A stretch of 38,959 nucleotides of DNA, from positions 1,502,680 to 1,541,638 of the forward strand of contig BFEA01000293.1 in assembly GCA_003427395.1 (NCBI GenBank), written 5' to 3'. The position numbers and the translations under genes were made by a program. Within the stretch, counting starts at the first letter, position 1, and each line of letters starts with the position of its first letter. The notes below the pieces were generated by a model, which ran no database searches, was not told the origin of the DNA, and was given only the letters and a program-made list of their open reading frames with translations. Shown here one piece after another: positions 20,970-30,189 of the stretch. This DNA is from Chara braunii. Lineage: Eukaryota; Streptophyta; Charophyceae; Charales; Characeae.

Positions 20970-21480
20970 GGCCCCCGTCTTTTCTCGCGAAAGAGGCGGG
21001 AACCCTCCCGACCATGTCACGCAAGAATTTACTAAGAACAATATCAAGAAATAACTTGGGAACGACTCGAAATAATCCCGCGAACCGCCGAGACGGCCAC
21101 GTGGTTGCGTCGTTCCTTCGCCGCTCTAGCCGAGTGCACCAGCTGTACATCCCGCGGTCCCCTACGACAGGATAGGTTCCCGCGGGGCATAAACTTGTTT
21201 CCCTAAGGGGCTGTCACCACCCTTAGGGGCGTACTCCTACCGAGTTACCGACCTACGTTCGAAAGCTTTCAAGTTAAATGCAATTGCATAGGTGGGTCGG
21301 CCGAGGGCGTTTGCTCGCTCGCTGTAGTATAGGTACGCGCGATTAAAACGCCAATTGAACCCGGACGTCGTTCGTCCATTAGGGCGCCGATCTCCTAAGA
21401 AACGAAGCGTACGTCGGTCGACTAGGACGGTCTCAACCAAGTGTGACACCCACAATATCCTAGTCCCTTTAGTCACCAGT
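20970..21480 (+). repeat. Module W, copy 3 (+)
   Basis: It starts GAGCGCATCGGCC and contains ATGTCACGCAAGAATTTA, TCCCCTACGACAGGATAGG, GTTACCGACCTACGTTCGAAA and TCCTAGTCCCTTTAGTCACC. It holds an uninterrupted GTCACCACC (21213-21221), the reverse complement of the 9-bp target used by element E at 33997/36172, so it is the empty-site reference for that insertion. Confidence 0.7.
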
Positions 21481-22084
21481 CAAAAGAAAGTTAACGACCA
21501 CATATAATTATATATAAAAAAGAATCGACCGTGACCAATAGGAAAATATTTTTAATCTGCAATAATGAAAGATAGAATTCAAATCATCATTAGATACATG
21601 CAATAACACATGCTCAAAATACAATCCGACCATCTAAGGTCGAACATCACAAAACAATCAGACAACCACCAACAAGAAATTGACCATTGACAATAATATT
21701 GATGCAGCAGACAAGGTAGTTGCACTGCCTTAGTTTTGACTTGATGAGATGCGCTGCCAAAGTTATTCATTTTAACCCACTGCCGACTTAAGACTAGACC
21801 CACATACCCGTCTTCACACATTTCTAATCTTATTGGATGAATTTTTTTTTTTTGAATGATTCTTTATCAGGTGCATTGTTTGAAGCGTTGCATGCCTCTC
21901 CCTCTAGGAAGTGGTCTGGGGTACCCCTCCCCCTCGCCCGAGCACAAAACTCGGATCTCATAAGTCGGACCGTCTCCACCGAATCGGCAAAGTACCCCCC
22001 CGTAGAACGGTCCACTCCGGGTCGATAACAGGGTCGGCTTCTAAAGCAACGAACCCCCGCCCCAGATGCTTCCTTGAAAGATGA
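21481..22084. other. AT-rich then mixed sequence, unassigned
   Basis: 21481-21840 is AT-rich with no feature seen; a T-run lies at 21841-21853. 21854-22084 is GC-richer, with no frame over 65 codons and no recognised motif. Confidence 0.3.
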
Positions 22085-22089
22085 TACAT

Positions 22090-22318
22090 ACCACCGTAAA
22101 AAAACGGTAGCGCTTCGCCGTACCGTACCACCGCAAAAAGACGGCGACGCTCCGCCGCTCTGTACTACCGTGCTGTGAAAACGGCAGCGTCACTCTTCAA
22201 AACAAAGTGTTGCCGACGTGCCGTAAAACCGGCAGCGTCACCCCTCTAAATAAAGGTGTCGTGCCGACGCTGCAGTACTTCGGCAGCATAACCCCACAAA
22301 AATGGGTTATGGTTGCCG
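22090..22318 (+). repeat. Tandem compound hairpins with CGGCA/TGCCG outer stems
   Basis: Three successive units about 50 bp apart share the outer stem CGGCA…TGCCG (22182-22215, 22230-22266, 22281-22318). Their inner stems change on both strands together: CACT/AGTG, CACC/GGTG and ATAACCC/GGGTTAT. Two related, simpler hairpins precede them (ACCGT…ACGGT near 22094, CCGC…GCGG-like near 22130). The paired changes preserve the fold, so this is not chance palindromy. Confidence 0.75.
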
Positions 22319-22319
22319 A

Positions 22320-24530
22320 AAATATCGGTCGGCACTCCTCCACCAGTTGTCGTGCTCCCCCTCGCTCCTTGCCACGCTCCGCTGCCGCTCCTCACCACGC
22401 TGCCGCAGAGTCCCCCTTGAGACCAGCCTGCCAAGGGGTGGAGCAGAGTGCTCCAGCCAAGGCTATGGTTGTCTCCTCCTTCGTCGCGCTCCTCTGCAGT
22501 CCTCCAGCTCCGCCGACAACACTCCTGCCTCCTCTCCAACACTCCAGCGATGAGGCAAGTGTGCTGTCGCACACTGGAAGCTGAAGGCAAGTGTAAGGCA
22601 GCTGGGGGACAACTGCCTCTTTTGTAGTGGCTGAGCAGGGCAGCAACAGCCTCAGCTGCCCCCAGGCAAAATTCGTCACTTGCCTGGGGGTGTTGATCTG
22701 AGGCAGATCAACAGACTGAGGCTGTCTCACCTCAGCCACACACTTAGGGTGACAGTTGTACTCAACTGCCCTCCTCTTTTTCTCCTTTTTCCCTGCACTG
22801 AGCCCCACACTGAGTGCAGGTTCAGCGGAAAAATGGTTGTTTCCAACCAAGCTCCCCTCACTGACCCTCCAGTTCCCCAGCCTTTGACCTGAGTCACATT
22901 CAGGCCAGTTTGCCCTATATCTGATCATAGCCGCGACCACATTTGTGGCCGTTTTTTTTTTTTTTCTTCTTCTCTTTAATTCATCTATCTCGGATTTTGA
23001 TGAGATAGCTGAATTTATGGCATTTCCAAATATGTTTTTCTTTTGTTTTTTTGATAAGGGGCTGGAAAGTTACAACCCCTTTCAGTTTGATGTATCTGGG
23101 CACTTTTCCCAATGCAGATATATCAAGGAAAAAACTGTACTTAACCTTTTCCCTCAGGTGACTTTCAACTTTCCAGGCTCCCCTTAAAAACGGGAACCTG
23201 ACAGTTACCTCTGGCAGCTTGTGCCAGAGGTAGCAGTTGGTGAGGACAAGTGTCCTCAAGAAAAAACACAGAAAACAAAAGAAGAAAATAAAAAAACTTA
23301 GATCCCCCAACTGTACTGTTCCTGGCTTTAATCTGAGCCAGGAGCATGAAGTTAGGGCCAACTGCATCTCCCTCACCTCTGCTGGCCCCCCCTTAAAACG
23401 GGGAGGACAGTTGTGAGTGTTGGGAGGAGTAGGGAAACAACTCGTGAAAACTCACGAGTTCAAATCCCGACAGGCTCAGAGCGGGGTGCAAAAAGTACCC
23501 CGACTTTGATGATTTTTATAAATACAAAAATCTAACAAAATTCATGCACATGGCCTAGGTGCCTGATTACCTACAGAAAAAAAATCAAGGCCAACAAAAT
23601 TGATTTACGCCACCAAAACAATAGTGACACAAACAAAAAAATACAGATTTTCAAAGAAAAATCAGATCCCGTTTTCTTGTTTTCTTTTCTTTTCTTTTTC
23701 TTCTTCCCCCCCCTGACAACAGGGAGGCAGCTGGAAGGTCGGGAGGAGCAGGTCCTCCTCTCCCCATCCTCCCATTTCTCTCTCTCTCTCACTCTCCACT
23801 CAACTCCTCCAACCCCTTCTTGCTTTTCGCGTGTGAACTGTGGGCCGCGAGATCTCAAGATCTCGCGGCCACATTCATCTGTCCAAAACGAAGTGGGAGC
23901 CTTTGTGCTCCCACACAGTCTGCAAAGACTATTTTTTTTTATTTTTTTTTTTCGTTATTCCGTTGGCTTTGCCAACGGTCACACCCTATTGTGGCCTGCC
24001 ACAGCACATCGGGATACAGACCCGGGTTCAAATCCCTACCAGGATTTTGGACCATTTCTCGATTTATGTGTGTCATCCTTGTGCAGGGGTCATGCTCATC
24101 TATGGCGCGGCTGATTTCATCCGCGCGATCTCGAAGATCGCACGACTAAAACAGGCCGCGCCCAACTGCCCCAACATAGTGGACTGCTCCAAAAGGAGCT
24201 AGCCCGGTAACGCATTATGTCGGATTCGACCCCAGTACCTGCTGGGTAGTAGTCTGACATTGTAACCTACTGGGCTAGCTCCTATCATGATACTGATAGG
24301 AGCAACTCTTCTATATGAAGAGCTTAGCCCTGTCCCTATCCCCTTGCCGTGGCCTTGCAGGCCCACCCTGCCTGTGGCCTTGCAGACCCTGCCTGTCTGT
24401 GTGTAGCAGGCCTTGCCGGCCGGCGGCCTAGCAAGCTCTGCCTGCTTGCTACTTCCCCGTGGATGGCTGCCCATCCACATCTCCAGGGCCACCCATCGGG
24501 TGGGCCTCGGCATAGGCCTTCTAGTCCCAC
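22320..24530. repeat. Palindrome-crowded region (many perfect short hairpins)
   Basis: Perfect stems, with arm coordinates: 11 bp 22659-22669/22680-22690; 7 bp 22693-22699/22705-22711; 8 bp 22792-22799/22813-22820; 11 bp 23206-23216/23222-23232; 7 bp 23242-23248/23251-23257; 7 bp 23321-23327/23336-23342; 9 bp 23439-23447/23452-23460; 13 bp 23843-23855/23858-23870. Also 8 bp 23893-23900/23907-23914; 8 bp 23960-23967/23971-23978; 7 bp 24125-24131/24135-24141; 9 bp 24278-24286/24295-24303; and an 8-bp GTGGATGG/CCATCCAC near 24461-24480. There is no coding frame across them, and the sequences of the stems are unrelated. Confidence 0.8.
24195..24282 (-). tRNA. tRNA-like sequence or SINE head (not a confident functional tRNA)
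   Basis: On the minus strand GGAGCTAGCCC and GGGCTAGCTCC (11 bp) close the unit like an extended acceptor stem. The A box TAGCCCAGTAGG (24266-24277) and a B-box-like GGGTCGAATCC (24222-24232, one mismatch to GGTTCGAATCC) are at tRNA-like spacing. The T-arm and anticodon arm do not fold cleanly, so a tRNA-derived SINE head or tRNA pseudogene is more likely than a working gene. It lies in the palindrome-crowded region, where an 11-bp closing stem is not exceptional. Confidence 0.35.
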
Positions 24531-24904
24531 CCTGGCTCGAGGTCAACCCGGTAGGCCGAGGAAAAAAAAAAAAAACTTGTTATTCCTCTCGCGCTGTAGC
24601 CCCATACCCGACGCATCCCTCTTTTCCGCCTACTTAGGTCCTGAATCACACGGCTTAACATCCGCACGACTTTATTTTAGGTAGTATAAATTTTGTTTTA
24701 CCGTTCCCATGTCCGCACATTCCTGCGGCTTCGACAAAAGCGAATCATTACCATTCACATCCGTTATTCCTGGACGCCACACATGTTCGGACTAACGTTA
24801 AAAACCTTTTAGTCTGTCGGTCATAGGTCAGGTTTGAATAAACTTTGGCAGCGTCAGTCTCATCAAGTCCTTCAATTCAACGAAAGCGTCGGACAGTGTC
24901 CAAC
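24531..24904. other. Unassigned sequence between palindromic region and W4
   Basis: An A13 run near 24560 and otherwise no repeat, frame or hairpin that I can support. It may be a highly diverged inner part of module W. Confidence 0.3.
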
Positions 24905-25593
24905 ATTGAAAATCCCCGACAACGCCCCTATGCTATAGCGAACGAGAAACGCCCCCGGCTGGTCCACCTCTGCGATTGCAAATGATCAGCCTTCGTACTG
25001 TGGACTGGTAGCTTAGCGGGGATACGCCCACCGAAGAACAACTATTTCGTCAAAACGGACATATTATATTTGTTGAACGAAATCAAAACTGATTTTTTTT
25101 GCCAAAATCCGGTCGGAATTTTTTGCTCCTGGGGGTCCCGGAACCCCCTACATGTATCTGGTTTATGGTTGAGACCAGACAAAAAAAAAAAAAAAAAAAA
25201 ATTGTATCTGGTCTCAACCATAGACCAGATACATGTAGGGGGTCCGGCGTTTTGGGTACGCTGGACCCCCAGGAGCAAAAAATTCCGACCGGATTTTGGC
25301 AAAAAAACGTCAGTTTTGATTTCGTTCAAAAAATATAATATGCCCGTTTTGACGAAATGGCTGTTGAAGGGAGGTGACAACTCCCGTAAGGTGGAGGTAA
25401 GTCGTGCCTCGCGTAGGCCCTATCCTGTTGTAGGGGCTCGCGAGAGGTATGGCTGGCGCACTCAGCCGGAGCGGCTTGTGGAAGCTCCATTATGTATTCG
25501 CGGCGAGGATTTAGACCAACTCCTGCGTGACGCGGCCGGGAGGGTCCCGCGATGCCTTGTGTGGTGTCGGACTGATGCGCTCGACAACGGGGG
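24905..25593 (-). repeat. Module W, copy 4 (reverse), split by a foldback element
   Basis: 24905-25036 and 25366-25593 together match the reverse complement of W1: CCCCTATGCTATAGCGAACGAG, CTGGTCCACCTCTGCGATTG, GATACGCCCACCGAAG, then GGTGACAACTCC, CTATCCTGTTGTAGGGGCT, CTCCTGCGTGACGCGGCCG and the end GGACTGATGCGCTCGACAAC. It is the closest relative of W1, so W1 (14165) and W4 (25593) may be the two inverted ends of one 11.4-kb element. Confidence 0.75.
25037..25365. mobile_element. 329-bp foldback element (MITE-like) nested in W4
   Basis: The arms pair almost completely: left start AACAACTATTTCGTCAAAAC and, from the right, AACAGCCATTTCGTCAAAAC, continuing through the CCAAAATCCGGTCGGAATTT and CATGTATCTGG blocks to a central A20 run. 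It is flanked by GAAG on both sides (25033-25036, 25366-25369). The uninterrupted paralog W1 has a single CTTC (reverse strand) at 14396-14399, confirming insertion with a 4-bp duplication. It has no coding capacity. Superfamily not assigned. Confidence 0.88.
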
Positions 25594-26706
25594 GAGCGCG
25601 CGTCCCTCTGGCCTGCGATATCATGCATACTTGGTTTCGGAAGGCCGCGCTTCGCTACTATCACATTGTGTGCACCGCTCATCCGGGCGAGGACCTAAAC
25701 TTCCTCCCCCTTGCCCTTTGCCGACTTCAGATGGGGCCGCATCGGCGTGTCTTGCAAAAAGCACGCCAGATACCCTTGTAACGGTATTTGGCACTACATC
25801 ATGCTGATCTCGCAGTGACCAAGTGGTTGCTCTTGTCCCAATGACCTTGCTACGCGGGCTACGCGCCGTCGGGCTCAACTTGATTGCTGTTTTATCTTGA
25901 GATTCCGCTGCCGCTCATGTGCGCTGTTGTTTTGATAACCGTGTCCGATCGTGGACACCATTCCGCTCGTGATCATGCTCGGCCCCCACTAGAGTGTTTT
26001 CGACGTTGCATCCCTGGTATCTGCTTCAGCAATGCCGCCCCCCCTCACGATGGAACCCTTTCGTGTTCTGATGGACAATTCTTTTTCATTTTGCACATTT
26101 GATGAGTAATGGAGCACAACCCATTATTACATGCTCCGGATTGTAGTTGCGAACAGTGGTAGGCCCTGCCTGCTTGGCAAGAGAGTGTACAAAGTTTCTA
26201 CACTTCGTGTATCCAAACAAGGCCATTGGATAGGGACATGGAGTAAAGAGAGGGGGGGAGTTGCATGAAATTCGAAGAGAGTCACTTGTTGCTAGGATTG
26301 ACGAACTGAAAGTTCTTTCAGAGTCTTTCTCGATTCAATGGGCAATGATGAGCACTGGGCTCGTCATGATTTTCGCCTTGCTCATGGTGGTCGGCTTCGT
26401 GTTGATGATCGCTGATATGGTCATGGTCATGGTCATGCTGTTGCTCGTTGTCATCGTCTCCTCAACACTGGCTCGTCATTCTCCCAGAGGTAGCGAAATT
26501 ACTCCTGACAGTACTCATTGTTAAGTTCGTGCGGGAGGTGGCTGTCCTCCCGTAGGAAACCTTTGTGTTTTGATTACCCTGCTAATTCTAGCAGGGCTTA
26601 TAACCGCCATGCCCTCGTTTGAATCTGACTGAATTAGCGGTCGGGCGCATCTATGAGCAGAGGGCAGATACACAACCTGCATAGCGTGTGCGTATATGTG
26701 TGTGTG
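25594..26706. other. Unassigned sequence upstream of the assembly junction
   Basis: An open stretch at 26261-26524 encodes a Met/Val/Leu-rich hydrophobic peptide from a GGTCATG tandem (26416-26440). It has no recognised family and is probably spurious. Two perfect hairpins (26532-26538/26546-26552 and 26577-26584/26589-26596) resemble those at 22-24.5 kb. 26066-26100 is a copy of the 30-bp motif at 37836 and 38571-38874. Confidence 0.35.
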
Positions 26707-26744
26707 CTGTCTCTTATACACATCTAGATGTGTATAAGAGACAG
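26707..26744. other. Nextera mate-pair junction adapter left in the assembly
   Basis: The 38 bases are the Tn5 mosaic end in both orientations, CTGTCTCTTATACACATCT joined to AGATGTGTATAAGAGACAG. This exact palindrome is the circularisation junction of Nextera mate-pair libraries and is not genomic. Confidence 0.98.
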
Positions 26745-26794
26745 CCTCTGCAGTCCTCCAGCTCCGCCGACAACACTCNNNNNNNNNNNNNNNN
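26745..26794. other. Misplaced 34-bp mate sequence and 16-N gap
   Basis: 26745-26778 repeats 22491-22524 base for base and is followed by 16 N (26779-26794). A mate-pair read whose other end lies about 4.2 kb upstream explains this; the 34 bases do not belong here. Distance and order across the gap are uncertain. Confidence 0.95.

Positions 26795-26832
<38 letters not shown>
26795..26832 (+). repeat. (AG)19 microsatellite at gap edge
   Basis: Dinucleotide repeat immediately right of the N gap; probably the reason assembly stopped here. Confidence 0.95.
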
Positions 26833-26835
<3 letters not shown>

Positions 26836-27197
26836 CACTAAGAACTAGCCATGTGGAATGGATTGAAAGTTGCACCGCAACACCCTGTTCATCAGCACAG
26901 GGGGGGGGGCTTCATCCAAGTGCAAGTATTCGAAGAATGTGGAGATCCAGGAATCTCAAGGCGTGGAGTTAGCAAGAGTGACTCCCTGCCGTCGTGCTGT
27001 GTATTGTTGCGCACGATAGCTGGACACGCCGTGTTCTGATGTATTACTGTAGGTTTCAAGTGCCGATGCGATTGTCTGTGGAAGACAATTCTTGTATACT
27101 CAGACCATGAATCTGGAACAGTTCCTCTAGTTCGATACTGTTACCGCTATTAGTTTGCTGGTGCTCGGTGCCAATCAAGCGGACGATAGAGCAACCC
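26833..27197. other. Unassigned left flank of element D
   Basis: No feature recognised. It ends in GAGCAACCC (27189-27197), the left target duplication of element D, so it is continuous with 29277 onward once D is removed. Confidence 0.4.
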
Positions 27198-27378
27198 CTG
27201 TGTGTCCGAAAATTGATTCAACGTGGGTTCCGCGTTGAAAGATTCAACGATGTTGAAACGACGTTGAATCCCGTTGAAAAGCCCGTTAGACGGGTTACAA
27301 CGGGGTACGCGAACTTTTTGTAGATATTTTTGAGGTATACAACCCCATATTTATATTTTATTTTTTGAATTTTGACCG

Positions 27379-27444
<66 letters not shown>

Positions 27445-29019
27445 ATTATTTTTTTTTAAAAAAAAAACACAACGAAAAAATAAACAAAACAAAAGATGAA
27501 ATGTTTTTTTTTTTTTTTTCCATAATTTTTTGCGGGGCTAAAAAACTAAGTAGCAAATCCGGATATCCGACAGACCAGTTTTATCCGAAATTTTCAATCT
27601 GGATGAAATTTCCGGATTAATTCCGGATATGGAAATCCGGCCCTACGCAGAATATTTTTTTTTTACCGAAAATAAAAATTAAAAAAAAATCTGGAAAACA
27701 ATTATGTTGTTCATATCATTGATATAAACAACTTTTGGCTTGAGGCCATGTTTGAATACTCAACATATATGAAGATAAAAAATAAAACAGAACAAGAAAA
27801 TAAAATTTAGATAAAAAATTATAGAATGAATTAGGCATCCCCCCTCTAAACCCCTTTATTCCCTATCTTTTGAACCCTGTAAGGCCCTATCAAGCTTTTC
27901 ATGAAATAGGAACGTAGTTCTATTGTATTTTGCATGCGCAATATCTTTTTTTTTTTTTTTTTTTTTAGGCCATTTTCTTAATCATCCGGATTTCCGGATG
28001 ATCCTACCCCCCGATCATCCGGCCAGATAATCCGACCAGATTATCCGGCCAGATAACCCATGCTACCTAACTAAAAAAAATGTAGAAAAACAAATAAAAA
28101 ATATATGGCTGTAGATCTTTCAAAGATGTACAACAATATATATATATATCTTTATTTTTATGTATTTAAAAAAAATACAAAAATATAAAAAAAACTAGGC
28201 TACCAACCATGCCACCCGGGTCACCCTATTTTCCCGGATAACCCAGCTGTGTAAGGACCAGAGAAGGTCCTCGCGAAAAAAAAAGAAAAAAAAAAACCGA
28301 AACAAAACTTATGTTATGCAAAAAACAAAATTAAGGAACTTTTGCCCTAGGGTCATATCGAAATTCTTTACCATATTTAAAATAAAAAATAAAATAAACA
28401 AATAATTTTGTTTTTTATTTTTTATATATATTTTTGGCCCGGCCGGCCAAGTGGCCCCGGACCACTTTGGTAGTATAGAAAAACAAGTAAAAAAGAGGAA
28501 AAACACACACACACACACAGAAAGACAACACACGAACACACATAAACACACATGCACACCAACAATCATGCGCACACACACACACAAACTTACAAATACA
28601 TACATACTTCTGGGTAGGTTTGTGGACGGCAATCTGGGGCGGGCGGGGGAAGGAACTGGCATTTCATTAAAACTGACATTTTTTTCTAAATTCACGAAAG
28701 TGAACTTAGTCAAAATTTCATTGCCCATTGGGTGAAAAAATGGTTATCTCACTTTCTCTAGTTCATGTATCTTAATGTAAAGTCTCGTTAACATACATCC
28801 GATGATCAGATCATCGGGAGTTGCCACGACATCCGAGGATCTGATCATCCGACGTCATGAGGACAAAAAAACACTAAAAAATGTGTTTTTTCTTTATACG
28901 CTCAATTTCGTGAATTAAAAAAAAAATGTCAGTTTTAACGAAATGTGAGTTAAGTGGGATTTGGGGCTCCCAGTGGTTTAAAGGGCTTCCGGGTAGGTTT
29001 GTGGACTTGTAGGGTAGGG

Positions 29020-29087
<68 letters not shown>

Positions 29088-29276
29088 CTGGTTTTAGTGT
29101 TTGGGCGTATAGGGCCACGTGTCCGAGGCCCAAAGCTTCAAAATTTAATCCGTTTTTCCAGTTTCAATTGAAAATCCCCGTTTTTCCGTTAAATGGGAGT
29201 CAACGAGGGCTCAACGGGCTATTCTACGGGTACAACGGTGTTAAATTCCGTCCGTTGCCCGTTGTTAGGACACATA
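27198..29276. mobile_element. Element D: 2.08-kb Mutator-like non-autonomous transposon
   Basis: The left end CTGTGTGTCCGA and the right end (reverse) TATGTGTCCTA begin long inverted ends rich in GTTGAA/TTCAAC words, matching element E. The right inner part (GTTTGGGCGTATAGGGCCACGTGTC) also matches E. Flanks are GAGCAACCC (27189-27197) and GAGCAACGA (29277-29285): 9 bp, 7 identical. Nine-base duplications with long inverted ends are typical of Mutator-like elements. There is no transposase frame. The interior is AT-rich filler: A64 at 27379-27442, T66 at 29022-29087, repeated ATCCGG words at 27557-28045 (possibly a further nested element), and the foldback at 28660. Confidence 0.78.
28660..28945. 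mobile_element. 286-bp foldback unit inside element D
   Basis: 28660-28693 (CATTTCATTAAAACTGACAT…) is the reverse complement of 28911-28945, with few differences. Between the arms are CCGATGAT/ATCATCGG-type hairpins (about 28799-28850). A 20-bp direct repeat, TTC(T/C)GGGTAGGTTTGTGGAC, lies outside at 28608-28627 and 28987-29006. The AAAACTGA-T-run word is also present in the foldback at 25037, a weak hint of kinship. Confidence 0.65.
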
Positions 29277-30189
29277 GAGCAACGATGTATTTTTTATTTT
29301 GCTGGAATTGCTAAGCTTAAGTTGCACGTTGCAATGCGTCATGTTGCTGCACATGCTCTGACTTACTCTATATTGGCCTTGTGCATTACTAAGGTGGCAT
29401 GTTGGTGCGCGCCGTTATAGTGCGCGTAGTATTTTGTTAGATTTTATTACGTTTCGCCCGCAATTTGGATAGAACACAAACATAGTGTGCTCTATTTTAA
29501 TGCAACTTTTCTAGGCTGCACACCGGTTGTTTGGCCTGAAGGGAAGTACTGTAAGTTGGAAAGACGATTGGATTGCTACAGAGTCGCTGCAGTTACTAAA
29601 AGGGTCATAAGAGTGGAGTTTTCCTTATGATAGGCCGTGATTTGGTCCTCTTACTACGTATATTGCTTCCATTGCAGGACCCTTAAGAGCATCAAGGTTT
29701 CAAGGCCCTCTCACGCGACTCTAAGTGCACCTTCCTTGTATCTGAGAGTCTTAATGATTCTCTTTCTGCCTTTTTCATTCTCAGTCTAGTATGCTGGTCC
29801 AAAGAGGAAGGCGACAGGCGGAATTGCAACCCGTAATCCGTGCTAAGGCCTCTGTGGAAGGTTTTGCCCCACCGATTGCAGGAGCTTTGCCGTTTTTTAT
29901 GCGAGAGAGATGGAGGCAAATAATTGTAAGGTATATCTTTCTTTGCCCTGTGTGAACCCACTATATTTATAATACCCCTATTATTACGTCTCTTTAGTTT
30001 TGTCTGAGAGATATGTTTGTGCTCCTTTCTGAATTTTGTTTTCCTTTAAAGACTTAATTAAATTAATTGAAAAAATGCACGCGTGAAGTTAAGTTTTTTT
30101 TTGTTCTGATTGAAAGTAGACTAAGGGATGAACTGGGGGAAGGAGGGAGGAAAACACTTTTGCATGTGTTTGACCGGGTGTTAAGGGTT

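Noticed and set aside
26261-26524. Small hydrophobic membrane protein
   Set aside because: The hydrophobic run comes largely from a GGTCATG tandem; no homolog recognised, no start context or splice evidence, and it lies near the misassembly.
22491-26778. Genuine 34-bp direct repeat 4.2 kb apart
   Set aside because: The second copy lies directly after a mate-pair junction adapter and before an N gap, so it is a library artefact.
27372-27620. Lys-rich 82-codon frame
   Set aside because: Translation of the A64 homopolymer.
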